The position numbers were made by a program, and so were the translations under genes. 64,000 nt of DNA from Pseudarthrobacter oxydans. Lineage in GTDB: Bacteria > Actinomycetota > Actinomycetes > Actinomycetales > Micrococcaceae. Below, in pieces: positions 49,604 to 57,517 of this stretch. Where the stretch lies: positions 62,001 through 126,000 of the forward strand of contig NZ_JAUSSN010000003.1 of assembly GCF_030812335.1 (NCBI RefSeq), written 5' to 3'. The number at the start of each line of letters is the position of its first letter. Position 1 is the stretch's first letter. A model generated the notes under the pieces. The model saw only the letters and a list, made by a program, of their open reading frames with translations, ran no database searches and was not told where the DNA came from.

Positions 49604-50476
49604 GTGCCGCATCCGGGCTGGGCGGATTTCAGTTTCGACGGGATCGGTACCCGCTGGGACATCTCAACACCGTCCCCGCTCTCCGGCGCGCTCCGCCGCC
49701 GGCTACTGGATGCGGTCGCGGACTACGACGCCGCGTGGTCCCGCTTCCGGCCGGACTCCCTGATCGCGGCCGCCGCGCGGCAGCCGGGCCGCTACACGCT
49801 GCCGGCCGGGGCAGCCGCCCTGGGGCCGCTCTACGCAACCCTGTACCGGCTTACCGGCGGGGCCATGACCCCGCTGATCGGCGGCAGCCTCGAACACCTC
49901 GGCTATGACGCCGGTTACTCCCTCCGCCCGAGCGGCCCTCCGCTGCCCGCCCCGCCCTGGGACGGGGTGCTCGACTGGCAGGGCACCGTCCTGACCACCT
50001 GCGCCCCGGTGGTGATCGACGTCGGCGCGGCCGGTAAGGGCCAGCTGGCAGATCTGCTGTCCGCCGAACTGCGCGACGGTGGCATCAGCGAGCACTTCAT
50101 CGACGCGAGCGGTGACCTGGTCAACGCGGGATCCTTGCCGGTAAAGGTGGGCCTGGAGCATCCCTATGATCCGGCCCGGGCCATCGGCATCGTCAGCCTC
50201 GGGGCCGGGGCGCTCTGCGCCTCCGCTGCCAACCGGCGCGCCTGGGGCGACGGGCTGCACCACGTGCTAGAAGGCACCACCGGCGCCCCGGTGCGCACCG
50301 TCGTCGCCAGCTGGGCGATGGCGGCGAGCGGCATGGTGGCCGACGCGCTGGCAACCGCGCTGTTCTTCGTCGAGGGGCCCCGCCTGCGGGAGGAATTCGA
50401 CTGTTCCTGGCTGACCGTCCACTCGGACGGCCACGCGGAGTATTCGGCCGATTTTGAAGGGGTGTTGTTTACATGA
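49604..50476 (+). CDS. apbE: FAD:protein FMN transferase (ApbE)
   Basis: Transfers FMN from FAD to a Thr/Ser of target proteins. 290 residues; SFDGIGTRWDIS opens the fold, VVIDVGAAGKGQLADLLSAEL and HFIDASGDLVNAG form the Mg/FAD site, and GLHHVLEGTTGAPV is the conserved HIxDPxTG-like region. No signal peptide is evident. AGGAGG is 5 nt before the GTG. ATGA overlap with the next gene. Confidence 0.93.
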   Translation: MPHPGWADFSFDGIGTRWDISTPSPLSGALRRRLLDAVADYDAAWSRFRPDSLIAAAARQPGRYTLPAGAAALGPLYATLYRLTGGAMTPLIGGSLEHLGYDAGYSLRPSGPPLPAPPWDGVLDWQGTVLTTCAPVVIDVGAAGKGQLADLLSAELRDGGISEHFIDASGDLVNAGSLPVKVGLEHPYDPARAIGIVSLGAGALCASAANRRAWGDGLHHVLEGTTGAPVRTVVASWAMAASGMVADALATALFFVEGPRLREEFDCSWLTVHSDGHAEYSADFEGVLFT

Positions 50477-52008
50477 CCGCCACCATCTCCACGCCCATGG
50501 GTTCGCGGCTGGACACGGCCCTGGGCAGGTTCACGATGTACCGGCTGGTCCTCTGGGTCCTCGCCGTGCTCGCCGTCTACAGCCTGCTGCTCGACGTGCT
50601 CGGCTGGCTCACCTTCGGGCTGCCGGAGATGATCGCGCACCTGGCGCTCTGCCTCGGCCTGACGTATGCCTCCAACCGGGTGATCGCGGCGGTGTTCCGC
50701 GTGCGCCCGCACTCCGAGTCGTCCCTGATCACGGGCCTGCTGCTGTACTTTCTCTTCTGGCCGACGCAGTTCTCGGCGGGCCTGCAGTACCTGGACCTGG
50801 CCGGCGTTGCCCTCGCCTGTGTGCTCGCGTCGGCGTCCAAGTACGCCCTGGCCTGGCGCGGCCGCCACATTTTCAATCCGGCGGCGGCCGGCGCGTTCAT
50901 CACCGGGCTGACCGGACTCAATATCGCCACCTGGTGGGCCGCCACGCCCGCGATGCTCTGGCTGGTGCTGCCGGGGGTCCTGCTGGTGCTCTACCGGGTC
51001 CGCAAGCTGCTGATGGCGTCTGTGTTCATCGTGGTGGCGGTGTCGATCGTGTCCGTGGAACTGCTGCGTGCCGGCATGGGAGCGGGCGAAGCGCTGTGGC
51101 AGTCCATCGCCCAGCGCCCGGTCCTGTTCTTCGTCGGCTTCATGCTGACCGAGCCGCTCACCCTGCCGCCGCGCCGCTGGCAGCAGCTGGCGCTGGCCGC
51201 CGTCGTCGGACTGCTGTTTGCGATTCCCTACAATTTGGGTTTCGTGGCCAATTCCCCCGAGCTGGCGCTGCTCGTGGGGAACGCGCTCGCCTTCGCCGCC
51301 GGCCAGCGCGGCCGCATCCTGCTGCGCTTTCGGGGCTCGCGCCCGCTGACCCCGACGACGACGGAGTTCAGCTTCCAGCCCGAGCGGCCGCTCCGCTTCA
51401 CCCCGGGACAGTACATCGAGCTGAACCTGCCGGAAGGCAAGGCCGACCACAAGGGCCGGCGGCGGGTGTTCAGCCTTACCAGTCCCCCGGACTCCCCGGA
51501 ACTGACCATCGGCGTGGGAACGGCCGAACCGCGGTCCACGGCGAAGCGGTCGCTCCTGGCCCTGGAGCCCGGTGACGAGCTGACGGCCACCACCGTGGGC
51601 GGCGACTTTGTCCTGCCCCGGAGTCCGGAGGCGCCGGTGCTGCTGATAGCGGCCGGCATCGGCATCACCCCCTATCTGGCCCAGCTGTCGGGGGGCTCCG
51701 CCGGGGACCGGGATGTGGTCCTGCTGTACCTGGCCAGGACGGCCGCCGAACTCGCCTACGCCGCGGAACTCGAACGCACCGGGGCCCGGGTCATCGCCCG
51801 GCTTGCCGACGGTACCGCGCCGCCGGCGTTCATGCAGGATGCGGGCGCCGTCCGGATCGACGGCGCCACGCTGAAGGACCTCGTCCCGGATATCGCGGGC
51901 CGCATTGTCTATGTCTCGGGCTCGCCGGCGAGTGTCCGCTCCCTCCGCGCGGCCGCCCGCCGGGCCGGGGCGCGGAGGATCCATGTGGACTCCTTTGCTG
52001 GCTACTAA
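50473..52008 (+). CDS. RnfD/NqrB-like membrane domain fused to ferredoxin reductase-like domain
   Basis: 511 residues. Residues ~20-275 contain about eight helices, with ESSLITGLLLYFLFWP and HIFNPAAAGAFITGLTG as in RnfD/NqrB, and W-A-A-T158-P-A-M-L, which resembles the SxATPL flavinylation motif of RnfD. Residues ~283-511 are an FNR fold: RPLRFTPGQYIELNLP, RRRVFSLTSPP (flavin), VLLIAAGIGITPYLAQL (NAD(P)H) and IVYVSGSPASVRSL. It would carry electrons from NAD(P)H through FAD across the membrane to the flavinylated lipoprotein. Direction and acceptor are inferred. Confidence 0.87.
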   Translation: MTATISTPMGSRLDTALGRFTMYRLVLWVLAVLAVYSLLLDVLGWLTFGLPEMIAHLALCLGLTYASNRVIAAVFRVRPHSESSLITGLLLYFLFWPTQFSAGLQYLDLAGVALACVLASASKYALAWRGRHIFNPAAAGAFITGLTGLNIATWWAATPAMLWLVLPGVLLVLYRVRKLLMASVFIVVAVSIVSVELLRAGMGAGEALWQSIAQRPVLFFVGFMLTEPLTLPPRRWQQLALAAVVGLLFAIPYNLGFVANSPELALLVGNALAFAAGQRGRILLRFRGSRPLTPTTTEFSFQPERPLRFTPGQYIELNLPEGKADHKGRRRVFSLTSPPDSPELTIGVGTAEPRSTAKRSLLALEPGDELTATTVGGDFVLPRSPEAPVLLIAAGIGITPYLAQLSGGSAGDRDVVLLYLARTAAELAYAAELERTGARVIARLADGTAPPAFMQDAGAVRIDGATLKDLVPDIAGRIVYVSGSPASVRSLRAAARRAGARRIHVDSFAGY

Positions 52009-52042
52009 GCGCCCGATTTTCCCTTCGAGCCCACCTTCCTGC

Positions 52043-52048
52043 TAAGCT
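52043..52048 (+). promoter_or_regulatory. -10 hexamer TAAGCT of the tRNA-Arg gene
   Basis: TAAGCT is 37 nt before the mature tRNA; no clear -35 partner. Confidence 0.35.
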
Positions 52049-52085
52049 CTAGGACGTCCCGCCGGTAACGGCAGGAACCCTGACT

Positions 52086-52158
52086 GCCCTCGTAGCTCAG
52101 GGGATAGAGCGTCTGCCTCCGGAGCAGAAGGTCGTTGGTTCGATTCCAATCGAGGGCA
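52086..52158 (+). tRNA. tRNA-Arg (anticodon CCG)
   Basis: 73 nt with a perfect GCCCTCG/CGAGGGC acceptor stem, D-arm AGCTCAG..GGGATAGAGC, anticodon loop CTCCGGA (CCG reads CGG), T-arm TTGGTTCGATTCCAA and discriminator A. The CCA end is not encoded. Confidence 0.95.
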
Positions 52159-52164
52159 CAGAAA

Positions 52165-52198
52165 AAACCCCGTCACTTCATGGAAGTGGCGGGGTTTT
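52165..52198 (+). terminator. Terminator after tRNA-Arg
   Basis: AAACCCCGTCACTTC pairs with GAAGTGGCGGGGTTT (one G-T pair) across a short loop, ending in TTTT. Confidence 0.9.
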
Positions 52199-52358
52199 CG
52201 CTTGTCCGCCTCAGCCGCCATCGACGCCCCGTCGGGGACGGCAACCACCTTACTGCTCCGCGAAGATGAAACGGACTCCTGACCGCCTTGCTCATGAAGA
52301 TCTGGCCATGCGCTCTTTCGGGTTCGCTTCCTGATCCGCAATTCGCGAGACCTCGGCA

Positions 52359-53078
52359 TTAGAGGTGGCGGAGGTAGCGCTCCGGTGATTCGAGAAACGA
52401 CCGCATGTTCGTGACCATATCCAGGTCCTCCCACGCCCGGGGACGTAGACCCCAGGGCCCGGCTTCCAGAATCTCCGCCCCGGGAAGTGCTGCCAGTACA
52501 GGCGAGTGCGTAGACATGATGACCTGCGAGTGGCCGGCGGCTAACAGGTCCTTCAAGACCGTGAGGAGGGTCAGGCATCCTTGGAAGGACAATGCGGATT
52601 CTGGTTCGTCGAGCACCCACAATCCGTCCCCCCGAAAGCGGTCCACGGCCAGCTCCAAGAAAGACTCGCCATGAGACATGTCATGGAAGGGGATGTCCCC
52701 TGTCCTGCTCGGGTTTTCCTCGAGGTAGGTGAAAAAACCGTGCATGGTTTCGGCGCGCAGAAAGTAGCCACGCCTGGTGGTACCGGCGTTCCGGACCAGG
52801 TGGAGGTGATAGGAAAGCTTAGATTCCGTGGACCTGGTGGTGTGCCGAGCTCCAGTTGATCCCCCTTCCGCTGACAAGCCGTACGCCAAGGCGATTGCCT
52901 CCACCAGCGTGGATTTACCGGACCCGTTTTCGCCGACCAGGATCGTGGCGGGAGTCAGATCGAGTCCCTGGTCGAGGACCTGGGCGACGGGAGCCAGGGA
53001 TGCTGGCCACTGCCCACGGTCCAGGACATTGCTCGGATCCTCTGTCAGACGCCGGATTGGATAGTCGCGCAGGGGCAT
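52359..53078 (-). CDS. Lone AAA/SMC-type ATPase
   Basis: 239 residues. Walker A is VGENGSGKSTLVEAIALAYG, the signature-like region is DMSHGESFLELAV, Walker B is LWVLDEPESALSFQG, and the switch His is in VIMSTHSPVL. It is a compact RecF/SMC-like ABC ATPase without coiled coil or fused nuclease (OLD-type TOPRIM absent). Start is 6 nt after AAGAAT. It is the first gene beyond tRNA-Arg. Such single-domain proteins are widespread with unknown role; defence or DNA repair is possible but unsupported. Confidence 0.8.
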   Translation of the reverse strand: MPLRDYPIRRLTEDPSNVLDRGQWPASLAPVAQVLDQGLDLTPATILVGENGSGKSTLVEAIALAYGLSAEGGSTGARHTTRSTESKLSYHLHLVRNAGTTRRGYFLRAETMHGFFTYLEENPSRTGDIPFHDMSHGESFLELAVDRFRGDGLWVLDEPESALSFQGCLTLLTVLKDLLAAGHSQVIMSTHSPVLAALPGAEILEAGPWGLRPRAWEDLDMVTNMRSFLESPERYLRHL

Positions 53079-53159
53079 GGGCCTATTCTTGCAGGCCCCT
53101 AGATCTTCCCAGGCCCTCGGGAGTCTGTGAGGCTCTCTTCGGTTTGCCGCCGCCGGCCT

Positions 53160-54041
53160 TCATTCCTGCCGTATCTTCCGCATGACCGCGGAGATCCACC
53201 CTGTCCGGAGCCTCGGAGCCAGCCACGACTCGAGCTGGCCGGCGCTCCACGACGGTGCCCTCACCAGGATAATTTCCCGGTCCTCCCGGTAGGCCTCGAG
53301 GATGCCGGCCTTGCTGGACAGCCTGCGGACCAGCCAGTCGACCTTGAGCGAGTAGACGTGGGCGATCTCGTCGCTCAGGCCGATCTCGAAGTCATACCCG
53401 CCGGGCTCGTCGCGGACTTCCTCGACCTCGAACGGCGGCTCCGGCTCCACAGTCTCGGCGGTGCCGCCGTCGACGTCTTTTAGACGGTCGATAAGTCGTC
53501 GTGCGTACGCTGCCATCGCGTCGTCCGGCGACTCCAGAGAACTGCGGAGGGCCGCGCGCGCGCTTACCACGGGGAGCCCGGGCAGGAAGTTGTGGTCCTC
53601 ACCTTTGCCGCTGACCAAGACCGGGTGGTTGTTGTAGGCGTAGCGCTCGTGGCTGTGGCGCGCGACGTCCCAGCGCGCCGACGGCACACGGTCCCGGACG
53701 ACTTCCGCGAGGTAGGACACTAGTCCGTCCAGGAGTGTCAGGGACTCCAAGGAGAGGGTCCGCTCCTTCTCTGCTGTATACCGCTCCCAGGACGGCCATC
53801 TCTCCCGCGGCACGGAGGCCGGGTCGGTAGCGCCGGGGTCGTCCAGACTGGTGAATCGGGACAGCATCCAGCGCCACAGCGGAACGAGACTCTCGGGGGT
53901 CCCGTCGAGGAAGACAGCCGGGTCCTGTCCGTCGTCCGCCAGGCGTTCCCGGAGCCGCTCCAGGGCCGGGCCGCGTTCGTCGAGATACTCCTGCAGGGCC
54001 GCGGCGGCTTGGGCTTTGCTCAGGTTCAAATAGTTCGTCAT
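53160..54041 (-). CDS. Hypothetical protein, two-part soluble protein
   Basis: 293 residues, no signal or membrane helix. The N-terminal half is helical and acidic (ALQEYLDERGPALERLRERLADDG; FTSLDDPG). The centre contains RHSHERYAYNNHPVLVSGKGEDHNFLPG. The C-terminal half is mixed, with EIAHVYSLKVDWLVRRLSSKAGI and PSWSAGQLESWLAPRL. GGGGGA lies 5 nt before the ATG; the open frame upstream to 54110 is rejected. I do not recognise the family. Separated from the ATPase by 81 bp on the same strand. Confidence 0.65.
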   Translation of the reverse strand: MTNYLNLSKAQAAAALQEYLDERGPALERLRERLADDGQDPAVFLDGTPESLVPLWRWMLSRFTSLDDPGATDPASVPRERWPSWERYTAEKERTLSLESLTLLDGLVSYLAEVVRDRVPSARWDVARHSHERYAYNNHPVLVSGKGEDHNFLPGLPVVSARAALRSSLESPDDAMAAYARRLIDRLKDVDGGTAETVEPEPPFEVEEVRDEPGGYDFEIGLSDEIAHVYSLKVDWLVRRLSSKAGILEAYREDREIILVRAPSWSAGQLESWLAPRLRTGWISAVMRKIRQE

Positions 54042-54134
54042 GAAATCCCCCAAAGGTCGTTCTCGAAGCGTACACAGCAGGAATGGGTGAGAGACGGGAG
54101 CGTGCACCATCGAGCACCGCTTCTCGAATGCTCA

Positions 54135-54140
54135 TAGAAT
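54135..54140 (+). promoter_or_regulatory. -10 hexamer TAGAAT of the small gene at 54148 (leaderless)
   Basis: TAGAAT followed by 7 nt and ATG. It overlaps the upstream ATG at 54139, making the downstream ATG the better start. Confidence 0.5.
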
Positions 54141-54147
54141 GACGCCA

Positions 54148-54456
54148 ATGGAGACCACCACGCCTGAGTACGCCCGATTGCGCGCCGCTATTACCGAGCG
54201 GCTGAATGCCCACGACCTGCTCGGCGTTCTGCCCCACGGGGCGCCGGAGACCGAATACGACCCGGAGATGGAGGACTTCGCTGCGCTGATTACAGCCGGC
54301 ACGTCCATCACACCGGAGGTCGTCGCCACGGTCTGGCACAAGTGGTTCGGCGACAGCCTCGGCAACAGCAACGGCGAGATTGAGCCGCCGACGTCAGGAA
54401 TGTCCGCCCTGGCCGTTGACCTTGAGGCCGTCCAGCGCGGCTTCGTGCAGTACTAA
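54148..54456 (+). CDS. Small acidic hypothetical protein
   Basis: 102 residues, soluble, beginning METTTPEYARLRAAITERLN, with DPEMEDFAALITAGTSITPEVVATVWHKWFGD in the middle. Unknown family; the shape suggests a small helical protein. ATG at 54139 is the alternative start. Followed after 48 bp by a small membrane protein on the same strand. Confidence 0.65.
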   Translation: METTTPEYARLRAAITERLNAHDLLGVLPHGAPETEYDPEMEDFAALITAGTSITPEVVATVWHKWFGDSLGNSNGEIEPPTSGMSALAVDLEAVQRGFVQY

Positions 54457-54504
54457 CCGGCCGGTAAGGTCGGTTCAAATCATCCGAGCGGGAATGGGGA
54501 ACCG

Positions 54505-54654
54505 ATGAGGCTTGAAGGCTGGCACGTGATGGTGTTCCTGGCGATGCTAGTGCTGGTCGCCATCGTTGTCGTGGTCGTGACGTTCCTGGTCCTTTGGACT
54601 GTTCGTCTTGTCCGGCGGCGTAACGGCGGCGGCCCGGGGTTGCCCTCGCCTTAG
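54505..54654 (+). CDS. Small single-pass membrane protein (49 aa)
   Basis: ATG preceded by GGGGA at 4 nt. The product has one strong hydrophobic helix from about residue 8 to 33 (VMVFLAMLVLVAIVVVVVTF...), then VRLVRRRN, giving an N-out/C-in topology by the positive-inside rule, and a GGGPGLPSP tail. Too short for ordinary gene calls; supported by ribosome site, hydrophobicity and clean stop. Confidence 0.55.
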   Translation: MRLEGWHVMVFLAMLVLVAIVVVVVTFLVLWTVRLVRRRNGGGPGLPSP

Positions 54655-54689
54655 AAGCTGGCGGGTTCCTCGCCTGGCTTAGGGCTGGT

Positions 54690-55121
54690 TCAGGGGACCG
54701 TGACGCGCTCGTCGGTGTGCACGGACTGCGGGCCAGTGGACGGGCAGTTGATAGAGCGCATGTCCCGGTTTCCATTAATGAAGGTGTACCGGACGCAGGC
54801 ACTGACTGTCCGGTGCTCGGCCCAGAAACCTCCGCTGGTGGTCAGGTGGTTCCGGAGGTAAAGATCGGCGACGAGGACCCCGTCGGCCGTCCATGTCAGG
54901 GAGTAGATGTTGGTAAGGCTCCCGGTGAGCCGTCTCGTGAGCTCACTGCGCTCCCCAGGGTCAACGGCCGCTGTGATGTGCGTGAAGGTCGCCATGGCCT
55001 CGTTGGACTGGTCCCGGATGGCGTTCCGGCCCATCTCCTCGATGCTTGTCCGGGCACAGGAGGCCAGGGTCAGGACGAGGGCCACGACGGCCACTGCGGT
55101 GCGCGCCCTGCCACCCCTCAT
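54690..55121 (-). CDS. Putative secreted lipoprotein
   Basis: 143 residues. Arg-rich n-region, hydrophobic AVAVVALVLTL, lipobox LASC with Cys near 22. The mature part has NAIRDQSNEAMATFTHITAAVDP and a paired Cys pattern (VSACVRYTF, SINCPS). GTG/ATG at 55130/55127 are alternatives; GGGGG lies 8 nt before the chosen ATG. No family recognised. Confidence 0.65.
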   Translation of the reverse strand: MRGGRARTAVAVVALVLTLASCARTSIEEMGRNAIRDQSNEAMATFTHITAAVDPGERSELTRRLTGSLTNIYSLTWTADGVLVADLYLRNHLTTSGGFWAEHRTVSACVRYTFINGNRDMRSINCPSTGPQSVHTDERVTVP

Positions 55122-55379
55122 CTCCATCACCCCCGTTCATACATATCAGCTCAACCGTCGACCTTGGCCACGATCTTCAAGGAGTCCCCCAGCTTAATGC
55201 ACTCCTCATGTCAGACCCTTTCCGCCGCCGGCGACAATGACCGCCGGTCGTGGCAGATGCTACTTGCAGGCTGCGACACTTCCGCCCACAAAAGCGGCCG
55301 CATAGCGATACGATGCATTCAGCACCGTCCGGGGACACCCCGGGGGCTGGTGCCTGCACTGATGGCCTGAGGGAACACA

Positions 55380-55616
55380 GTGAAGCGCAAAACCGGTGTC
55401 ATCATCGCTGCCGTTCTGGTCCTCGCCGCGGCCGCTTTCTTTTTTGTCCGGATGACAACTGAAGGCACGTGCCAGCGGCGGTCCAACGATATTGGGCCCA
55501 CGAATGCCTGCAGCTCCTCGGGGTCTGATGGCCAGTACGACTACATCATGAACGTGACCGACCGCGACGGGACCGAACCTCACCTCGTGGTGCTCTCCGT
55601 TAGACCGCACGAGTGA
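55380..55616 (+). CDS. Small membrane-anchored protein
   Basis: 78 residues starting at GTG with GAGGG 6 nt upstream. Basic N-terminus (KRKTG) and one helix (VIIAAVLVLAAAAFFFV), then a ~50-residue exposed part with two Cys (EGTCQRR, TNACSSS) that could form a disulfide. Unknown function. Confidence 0.6.
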   Translation: MKRKTGVIIAAVLVLAAAAFFFVRMTTEGTCQRRSNDIGPTNACSSSGSDGQYDYIMNVTDRDGTEPHLVVLSVRPHE

Positions 55617-56019
55617 AACCTTGAAACCCAAGCAGTTTTTATCTAGTCAATGGATATAGTGCCGGGGGCTCTGAGACCATTCAGGCCGCATCCGCCGCCT
55701 TGAGCCGCAGAACAGGGCGGCATTCCGTTCAGTAACCACTTGGGGGTAATTGCTGTGCGCCCGAAAACTCCCTATCAAATTTCCGGACCCGGACGCCAGG
55801 ACCGCTGAATCGGCGAACCACCTACACCTGGCAGCAGGCTGGTTCGCGCTGGCTCCGATCCTCATCGCCGGGGCTGTCTTTCACCGACGGCGCCAGGGGT
55901 TGTCTCCGGCGCGCTGACCGGGCCCGGGAATCCGCTGGCTTCTGGGCGCCCTTTCGTGTTGGCTGACAGAACGCAAGGTCAGACGCCGCGTTGCTGCGGC
56001 TCAACGAACGGGGCATCGG
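55617..56019 (+). other. 403-bp gap before yidC
   Basis: Contains GGATATAGT near 55650 (possible -10), lower-GC DNA to about 55750, and one small open frame (55750-55917) listed separately. No terminator or RNA gene seen. Confidence 0.4.
55750..55917 (+). CDS. Possible 55-aa single-pass membrane protein
   Basis: TTG start with GGGGG 3 nt upstream. The frame encodes LPIKFPDPDARTAESANHLH, one hydrophobic helix (AAGWFALAPILIAGAVF) and a basic HRRRQ tail. Codon use looks coding, and it is followed 102 bp later by the membrane insertase gene. Could be a real small protein or a gene remnant. Confidence 0.35.
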   Translation: MLCARKLPIKFPDPDARTAESANHLHLAAGWFALAPILIAGAVFHRRRQGLSPAR

Positions 56020-56820
56020 GTGGACGTTGGCGCAGCGCTGCTGTATCCGTTCCAGTGGCTGGTGTCCGCCATCATGGTGGGACTCCATGACGGCCTGAGC
56101 GCCCTCGGCATGCCCGCTGCCAGCGGCTGGACGTGGACGCTGTCCATCATCGGCCTCGTGCTGGTCATCCGGGCCGCCCTGATTCCGGTTGCGCTGCGGC
56201 AGGTCAAGGCCCAGCGCCGCATGCGGCGGCTGCAGCCGGAGCTGAGGAAACTGCAGGAGAAGTACAAGGGCAGGACGGACCCGCTCTCCCGCCAGGCCAT
56301 GGTGCAGGAGCAGATGGCCCTCTACAAGCAGCACGGCACCAACCCGCTGTCGGCGTGCCTTCCGCTGCTGATCCAGGTGCCGTTCTTCTTTGCCCTCTTC
56401 ACCGTGTTGTCCGGTATTACGACGGCGGCCATCAGCGGCAAGGGCATCGGCGCCATGAGCCCCGAGCAAGTGGTGCAGTTCGACGAGTCGAGCATCTTCG
56501 GTGCCCCGCTGTCCGCCTCCATGCTTCACGGCACGCCCGGGGGCGGCAACGTGGTCGCGGTGTGGATCCTCTCGGTCGGGATGATTCTGGCCATGACGGC
56601 GGCGCAGTTCATCACGCAGAAGCACATCATGGCCGGGACGGTGCCCGCCGAGTCCCCGGCGGACCCCTTCATGCGGCAGCAGAAAGCGGTGCTCTACGCC
56701 CTGCCGATTGTTTTCGGCATTGGTGGCATCGTCTTCCCCATCGGTGTCCTGATCTACTGGACCACCACGAATTTGTGGACCATGGTCCAGCAGTTCGTCC
56801 TTGACCCGCGCGCCCCTTGA
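56020..56820 (+). CDS. YidC/Oxa1 family membrane protein insertase (paralogue)
   Basis: 266 residues, five helices: FQWLVSAIMVGLHDGLSAL, WTLSIIGLVLVIRAALIPVAL with a membrane Arg, LPLLIQVPFFFALFTVLSG, WILSVGMILAMTAAQF and YALPIVFGIGGIVFPIGVLIYW. The cytoplasmic loop VKAQRRMRRLQPELRKLQEKYKG is typical. It is shorter than the housekeeping YidC and lacks rpmH/rnpA neighbours, so it is likely a second copy. GTG start with weak ribosome site. Confidence 0.88.
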   Translation: MDVGAALLYPFQWLVSAIMVGLHDGLSALGMPAASGWTWTLSIIGLVLVIRAALIPVALRQVKAQRRMRRLQPELRKLQEKYKGRTDPLSRQAMVQEQMALYKQHGTNPLSACLPLLIQVPFFFALFTVLSGITTAAISGKGIGAMSPEQVVQFDESSIFGAPLSASMLHGTPGGGNVVAVWILSVGMILAMTAAQFITQKHIMAGTVPAESPADPFMRQQKAVLYALPIVFGIGGIVFPIGVLIYWTTTNLWTMVQQFVLDPRAP

Positions 56821-56847
56821 GAAGCCAGGCGGGAGATTCCGGCCGGC

Positions 56848-57303
56848 TCAGCTCCGGGCCTCCACGATGTCCTTGAGCTTGTCCAGCGCCAGCGGCCAGG
56901 CCTCGTCGAACATGGCGACGAACTCGTCCTCACTGTCGAGCTCCACGTCCACTGTCGTCACCCCGCCGGCAACCCTGAACGCGTACTTCTCATGGGCTCC
57001 CATAAAAGCTTTCGCGGCCTCGCTGGTGGTGTCATCCTCGCCATTGACCACCTGCCCGATGTAGCGCAGGGAAATGAGCTCGTTCGGCCTGTTCTCCTCG
57101 ACCGTGGCGATCATCCCCGCCAGCGAGCCGTCGCCATCGGGCCCGAGGAAACGGATTTCGCTGCCCTGGCTCCAGTCCCCCTCATAGTAGGAATCACTGT
57201 TGAACACGCTGGTCCACTCCCGGTACGTGTCATCGTTCAGCATCGTGGTCCAGACGTCCTGCACGGGGGCGTTGATCGTCACCGAATACCTTAACTTTTC
57301 CAT
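56848..57303 (-). CDS. SRPBCC (AHSA1-like) domain protein
   Basis: 151 residues of the START/Bet v1-like fold: YSVTINAPVQDVWTTMLNDDTYREWTSVF, FLGPDGDGSLAGMIATVEEN, ISLRYIGQVVNG and a C-terminal amphipathic helix. Binds a hydrophobic ligand or acts as activator; specific role unknown. The ATG is 5 nt after TAAAAT. The open frame continues upstream but reads Arg/Pro shadow. Confidence 0.85.
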   Translation of the reverse strand: MEKLRYSVTINAPVQDVWTTMLNDDTYREWTSVFNSDSYYEGDWSQGSEIRFLGPDGDGSLAGMIATVEENRPNELISLRYIGQVVNGEDDTTSEAAKAFMGAHEKYAFRVAGGVTTVDVELDSEDEFVAMFDEAWPLALDKLKDIVEARS

Positions 57304-57308
57304 GCGTG

Positions 57309-57314
57309 ATTTTA
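57309..57314 (-). promoter_or_regulatory. -10 hexamer TAAAAT of the SRPBCC gene (leaderless)
   Basis: TAAAAT, 5 nt, ATG on the minus strand. Confidence 0.5.
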
Positions 57315-57517
57315 CGTCCCGGTGCGACCTGCGGAACAGGCCGGGTGCGGCACGGACCGGGTGCGGAACAGCGAACCAGGCGCGCCACCCTGCCAATTGT
57401 GGGTGCCCGCTCGTAGGCTGTCTGCATCGGCAGCGGGGTTCCGGCGGCCGGGTGGCTGGACTGGGTGCCGGCTGCCGCACCACCACGGGATCCCGCCGAA
57501 GCACTAAGGGGTCTCAC

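Noticed and set aside
52086..55917. Integrative element or prophage at tRNA-Arg
   Set aside because: No integrase, no duplicated tRNA 3' end and no phage genes were found; only an accessory patch can be claimed.
57200..57517. Upstream extension of the M4 protease frame
   Set aside because: Runs through the opposite-strand SRPBCC gene; the protealysin propeptide begins at the ATG with AAGGGG.
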